The notes below the pieces were generated by a model that worked only from the letters and a program-made list of their open reading frames with translations, ran no database searches and had not been told where the DNA came from. The position numbers were made by a program, and so were the translations under genes. A stretch of 54,737 nt of DNA from Candidatus Gastranaerophilales bacterium (GTDB taxonomy: Bacteria; Cyanobacteriota; Vampirovibrionia; Gastranaerophilales; Gastranaerophilaceae), in the NCBI GenBank assembly GCA_944323655.1, contig CALUTL010000013.1, positions 1 to 54,737 of the forward strand, written 5' to 3'. Shown here piece after piece: positions 51,925 to 54,737 of this stretch (its first letter is position 1; each line of letters opens with the position of its first letter).

Positions 51925-52410
51925 ATGAATAGTTTAAGGTTTTATATATTTTTTAATATTTTTAATATTTTGTTAATTGGCCTTATACTTGGTTGTATAA
52001 GTATAGTTTGTGATTTGGTTGTTGATTATTCACAAAATGCAAATATTTTACTTCTTTGTGGATTAGTTTTGCAAATTTCGTATATTATTATAAAACTACG
52101 TCTGCCAAATTGGTTTGTAAAATGTGCAAAAAAGTATGATAAATCAATAATTAGTCAATTTGTATATTATCTTGCTAATAGGCCTAATATCAAAAAGAAA
52201 ATTCTTGCATTTGCATTTTGTTATGATTTACCTTTTCTAATTTATGTAATTTCTTTATATCTTGATTATTCATTTATAGATGCTATTGTTTATATAACCG
52301 TCTTTTATACAATATTATATGCAGGTGGCATTTTCCTCTTTTACCTGATGTTGTATAAAGAAATTGAAAAAATAAAATGTAATGTGGATATAAAAGGTAA
52401 AAATGAATAG
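51925..52410 (+). CDS. Membrane protein, duplicate copy 1 (161 residues)
   Basis: The protein has about four hydrophobic helices and a basic loop in the middle (KKYDKSIISQFVYYLANRPN). It is paralogous to the next gene. The first 12 residues (MNSLRFYIFFNI) are identical, the loop around NRPNIKKKIL is nearly identical and the end FLFYLMLYKEI is identical, while the segments between differ strongly. There is no good ribosome binding site; GATAAAA lies before the ATG. Its stop overlaps the next start by 8 bases. It is a candidate immunity-type or accessory membrane protein by context only. Confidence 0.6.
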   Translation: MNSLRFYIFFNIFNILLIGLILGCISIVCDLVVDYSQNANILLLCGLVLQISYIIIKLRLPNWFVKCAKKYDKSIISQFVYYLANRPNIKKKILAFAFCYDLPFLIYVISLYLDYSFIDAIVYITVFYTILYAGGIFLFYLMLYKEIEKIKCNVDIKGKNE

Positions 52411-52870
52411 TTTAAGGTTTTATATATTTTTTAATATTTTTAATATATTATTTATAGGTCTTATAATATTATGTGTATATATTAGTGCGGTTTTAACCTT
52501 TGATATCCAGGGTTCTCCAGGATCAGATCTAAGATTTCTTTATGGCGCTATTATATTTATTACCTATATTACATTGAAGCTAAGGCTTCCAAAAATATTT
52601 ATTAAATGGGCTAAAAAATATGATAAATCAATAATTAGTCAATTTGTATGTTATCTTGCTAATAGGCCTAATATCAAAAAGAAAATTCTTTTTTTTGCAT
52701 TTTGTTATGATTTACCTGTTTTAATTTATATTATTTCTCCAGAGATTGACTGTTTTTGTATAGGGTCTATTGTTTCTATAATTGGCTTATACACAATATT
52801 CTACGTAGGTGGTATTTTTCTCTTTTACCTGATGTTGTATAAAGAAATTGGAAAAAATAGTAACAAATGA
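52403..52870 (+). CDS. Membrane protein, duplicate copy 2 (155 residues)
   Basis: This paralog of the preceding gene starts with the same 12 residues and shares the NRPNIKKKIL loop and the FLFYLMLYKEI end. The first extracellular/helix part (VYISAVLTFDIQGSPGSDL) and the SPEIDCFCIG part diverge. The upstream bases, including TATAAAAG-TAAAAATG, are also duplicated. The ATG overlaps the previous stop. The end of the gene runs into the M23 peptidase remnant, so the right end of the duplication probably fell inside an older gene. Confidence 0.6.
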   Translation: MNSLRFYIFFNIFNILFIGLIILCVYISAVLTFDIQGSPGSDLRFLYGAIIFITYITLKLRLPKIFIKWAKKYDKSIISQFVCYLANRPNIKKKILFFAFCYDLPVLIYIISPEIDCFCIGSIVSIIGLYTIFYVGGIFLFYLMLYKEIGKNSNK

Positions 52871-53039
52871 ATATGGTCATTTATCTTCCTGTAATGTTTC
52901 CTACTGCCAAACTGTTAAACAAGGACAAATTATTGGGAAAAGTGGCAATACTGGCATTGGTACAGGGGCACATCTGCATTTTGGTCTTCATAAAAATGGA
53001 CAACGGACAAATCCATTAGATTTTTTCACTAATTTTTAA
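52848..53039 (+). pseudogene. Decapitated M23 (LytM) peptidase remnant
   Basis: A frame open from a TTG encodes only the C-terminal part of an M23 endopeptidase: YGHLSS, VKQGQIIGKSGNTGIGTG, AHLHFGLHKNG and NPLDFF. The first half of the domain, with the HxxxD zinc ligands, is absent, so it cannot be active. There is no ribosome binding site, and the frame overlaps the end of the preceding gene by 23 bases. Its full-length ancestor probably cleaved peptidoglycan cross-links, either as a phage lysin, a secretion accessory or an effector. Confidence 0.75.
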
Positions 53040-53666
53040 TTGATAAAAATATATTTTAGTAAAAGTATTTTCTTTCAATTGAAGTAATTCTTTTAATTCT
53101 TTTGCATATTTTATCCCATATTTTTCTATGTAATATTTGTATAGGAAAATATCACTTTCTGAACCCGGTTCTATACCCAAATCATACTTATCAATTACTG
53201 GTTGTATTTCTTCAATAATTACATTTGGATATAGACTTATTGTACCATTCATTTCCTCTAAATTTTTTAAATAAATTTTATTTTGCTTTTTATTATTTTT
53301 GTTTTTTAAATATTGTTGATATATGTTATCGGATTCTTTATTAAAATCTAAAAGCATTTGCTTTAATGTTTTATTATTATAAGTAATTTTATTCTTTAAA
53401 GTATGTTTCAATGCATTTGCCATATCAATTTGATAATTTGTAATAAGATTTTCTGGAATATTTTTAATATATCTATCTTGTAAATATTTAGGTACAGGTT
53501 CATAAGTATCTATATCTCTAACTTTGTTCAAAATTAAAGAATTCAAATTTTTGTCATTTATAACTTGTGTATTATCAATTTTATTTGAAAGTTCTTTTGC
53601 ATAGGCACGATAATTTCCAGATAAAGTTATTATGATTATTATAAATATTAAAATTATTTTTTTCAT
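53016..53666 (-). CDS. Secreted protein of unknown function (216 residues)
   Basis: A signal peptide of about 23 residues (MKKIILIFIIIIITLSGNYRAYA) would be cleaved after AYA; the mature part is helical and rich in Lys, Asn and Tyr. No Cys and no known motif are visible. The very high Asn/Lys/Ile content follows the AT-rich base composition of this region. The gene converges with the M23 remnant and overlaps it by 24 bases. An upstream A/T-rich region at 53667-53740 should hold its promoter. No function can be proposed. Confidence 0.65.
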   Translation of the reverse strand: MKKIILIFIIIIITLSGNYRAYAKELSNKIDNTQVINDKNLNSLILNKVRDIDTYEPVPKYLQDRYIKNIPENLITNYQIDMANALKHTLKNKITYNNKTLKQMLLDFNKESDNIYQQYLKNKNNKKQNKIYLKNLEEMNGTISLYPNVIIEEIQPVIDKYDLGIEPGSESDIFLYKYYIEKYGIKYAKELKELLQLKENTFTKIYFYQLKISEKI

Positions 53667-53801
53667 AATTTCTTACCTAATTATTTTTTATCAGCAGATA
53701 TTAAGCTAAATCTTTAATTTATTATAAATTTTAGTTGAATAAATTGTCAATTCAAAAATGCAGAGTAATTAAATACAAAAGGACTCTTTTTATTCGCCAA
53801 A
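53667..53801. other. AT-rich intergenic stretch
   Basis: This is the divergent promoter region of the secreted protein gene. Frames across it (for example the one opening near 53735) have no ribosome binding site and look like chance translations. Confidence 0.3.
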
Positions 53802-53850
53802 AGAGAATTTTCGATTTCTTAATTCAAAATTCTCTAAATTTTTTCTTTTT
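53802..53850 (+). terminator. Long A/T hairpin with T tract
   Basis: AGAGAATTTT (53802-53811) pairs perfectly with AAAATTCTCT (53826-53835), followed by AAATTTTTTCTTTTT. It would end plus-strand transcription here, although no intact plus-strand gene lies just upstream; it may belong to a lost gene. Confidence 0.55.
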
Positions 53851-53960
53851 AAATTCTCTTGATTATGCTAAATTGCACACTGTACACGCATTTGCCCTAT
53901 ATAAAATGGCGCAAATCCTTGCTACGACTGGTAAAATTGGAGACGAGGGGAGTTGAAACA

Positions 53961-54101
53961 ATGTCCAAAGATTTCTCCATTATAGCATATTGCATACTTA
54001 TAGTATTGCTCTATATTCTAGTAATATCAAGTATTTCTGGTGATTTTTGTATCAATTTGACACATCATATGTTAAACAAAATTTTTACAATATTTTTGTA
54101 A
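53961..54101 (+). CDS. Possible 46-residue single-helix membrane peptide
   Basis: An ATG at 53961 is preceded by GAGGGGAG, an excellent ribosome binding site 8 bases away. The 46-residue product has one hydrophobic helix (residues about 6-25, IIAYCILIVLLYILVISS core) and a polar tail. It is too short for confidence and could be a toxin-type small peptide or a chance frame. It lies about 80 bases upstream of promoter element B. Confidence 0.4.
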   Translation: MSKDFSIIAYCILIVLLYILVISSISGDFCINLTHHMLNKIFTIFL

Positions 54102-54181
54102 ATTTTATTATTTTCATCTGTCAAATCAGCCTTAAGTCATGTCAAAGTGCAGGTTTCCATGTCAATCACTCTAAAGAGTTA

Positions 54182-54225
54182 CGTAAAAATACGGACTGGC
54201 GGGTAATTTGAATAATCGTTATAGT
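54182..54225 (+). promoter_or_regulatory. Repeated operator/promoter element, copy B
   Basis: CGTAAAAATACGGACT (54182-54197) is identical to copy A, followed by gGCGGGT and, 22 bases on, TATAGT (54220-54225). The left arm is less complete than in copy A (CGTA-AAAA-TACG only). Further downstream TTAAGATTTACAC is also shared with copy A. The element precedes the 54292 gene. Confidence 0.75.
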
Positions 54226-54291
54226 ATGAATGTTTTTTAAGATTTACACCGGATACAGCAAATATATTGTAGAAATAAGGAGGAATATAAA

Positions 54292-54737
54292 ATGGCAAAA
54301 TTAAAAGAAAAAATTCAGCAAGCATTTAAAAGTGATGTGGAATTAGAAACTACTTTGGATGATATCTCCAAATCGCAGGAGAATTTACTGAAAAATCACT
54401 CTAATCCTGTTATTAACCAAAAAGACAAAAATAAAATTTTGAAAAAATTTAGTGACTTAAAAAATATTGCAAAATCAATGCATAGATATAAAAACCTGAC
54501 TGAAAATAATTATGATCAGGATGCTCAGGAAGAAAAAGAAAATATTGAAACTATTCTTTTGAAGGGCGGTATTAGTTATAACAAATATATTTGGCACTCT
54601 GAAAATAGCGAGGATACATGTGATGTATGCAAATCTTTAGATGGCAAAGAATTTGATTTTTATGAAGAAGTGCCCGAACGTCCTCACCCGAATTGCAAAT
54701 GTACTGTTGAAATTGTGGAAGATACAAGTTCAAACGG
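54292..54737 (+). CDS. Phage MuF/head-morphogenesis-like protein, cut by window edge
   Basis: GGAGGAA lies 8 bases before the ATG, and the frame is open to the window edge (148 complete codons). Residues 1-90 are helical and charged. Residues 99-139 contain YIWHSENSEDTCDVCKSLDG and RPHPNCKC, with Cys at 110, 113, 135 and 137 and His 132. This W-x-E-D-x-C-x2-C...HPNCxC pattern is the zinc-binding core of SPP1 gp7/Mu gpF minor head-type domains. Such domains are also found fused to polymorphic toxin domains, and the missing C-terminus could hold one. It shares its promoter element with the 50383 gene. Confidence 0.72.
   Translation, partial: MAKLKEKIQQAFKSDVELETTLDDISKSQENLLKNHSNPVINQKDKNKILKKFSDLKNIAKSMHRYKNLTENNYDQDAQEEKENIETILLKGGISYNKYIWHSENSEDTCDVCKSLDGKEFDFYEEVPERPHPNCKCTVEIVEDTSSN

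Noticed and set aside
53735-53956. 73-codon frame upstream of the small peptide ORF
   Set aside because: It crosses a perfect terminator-like hairpin, has no Shine-Dalgarno site and an erratic composition.

Overview
The window is an AT-rich chromosomal segment from a Gram-negative-type bacterium. It carries lipid A genes (lpxA, lpxC, lpxD, fabZ), an ADP-heptose enzyme, MurJ, a class A PBP, alanine racemase, FtsY, NusB, RNase HIII, a GGGtGRT / NifU-like pair and several dense operons. Several proteins of unknown function begin with a short FKxN/SFKQ-type N-terminal segment. My best placement is a gut member of the non-photosynthetic Cyanobacteria (Gastranaerophilales, Vampirovibrionia/Melainabacteria). 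That placement is inference from gene content and style; no rRNA or tRNA is present to test it.

Layout. 1-5 kb: GGGtGRT protein (cut by the edge), NifU-like scaffold, tsaC, a palindromic repeat abutting a GIY-YIG nuclease gene, and murJ. 5-13 kb: a SpoIID-domain protein overlapping cysS, two small calcium-loop proteins, an M14 amidase-like peptidase, ftsY-nusB, lipA and a small secreted protein. 13-20 kb: a shortened lpd, alr, glyA, a WecA/TagO-type transferase, a protein with six exact 32-residue repeats, a 53-residue ORF and an M29 aminopeptidase. 20-28 kb: a minus-strand envelope cluster rfaE2, lpxD, lpxC, fabZ, two unusual genes, lpxA. 28-31 kb: asd followed by three very small genes, an intergenic cluster of GGTGCGTC palindromes, and a kinase-like protein. 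31-36 kb: flotillin/NfeD, ferritin, an unrecognised 449-residue protein and a carbonic anhydrase. 36-45 kb: PBP1A with rnhC, hpf, a Cys-rich small protein with a structured leader, mntP, DUF4127, menG, a D-2-hydroxyacid dehydrogenase lacking its catalytic Arg, an apparent free-standing structured RNA and a lone OppD-type ATPase. 45-50 kb: a membrane protein with poly-Asp tracts, a cation efflux protein and a DUF2130 protein.

50.1-54.7 kb is the accessory part. Base composition drops and recognisable housekeeping genes stop. Two genes with effector/phage-head-like features (50383-51348, and 54292 running off the edge) have the same promoter-proximal element at the same distance from the -10 box. 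The first is followed by small membrane proteins, two of them a recent mosaic duplication, and by fragments including a decapitated M23 peptidase. I read this as a candidate toxin/immunity or MuF-linked effector locus under common control; this is a hypothesis.

Functional themes are envelope construction (lipid A, heptose, peptidoglycan, lipid II flipping), one-carbon/lipoate metabolism (lipA, lpd, glyA), metal handling (ferritin, mntP, CDF) and ribosome hibernation. I found no CRISPR array, tRNA, rRNA or intact transposase.
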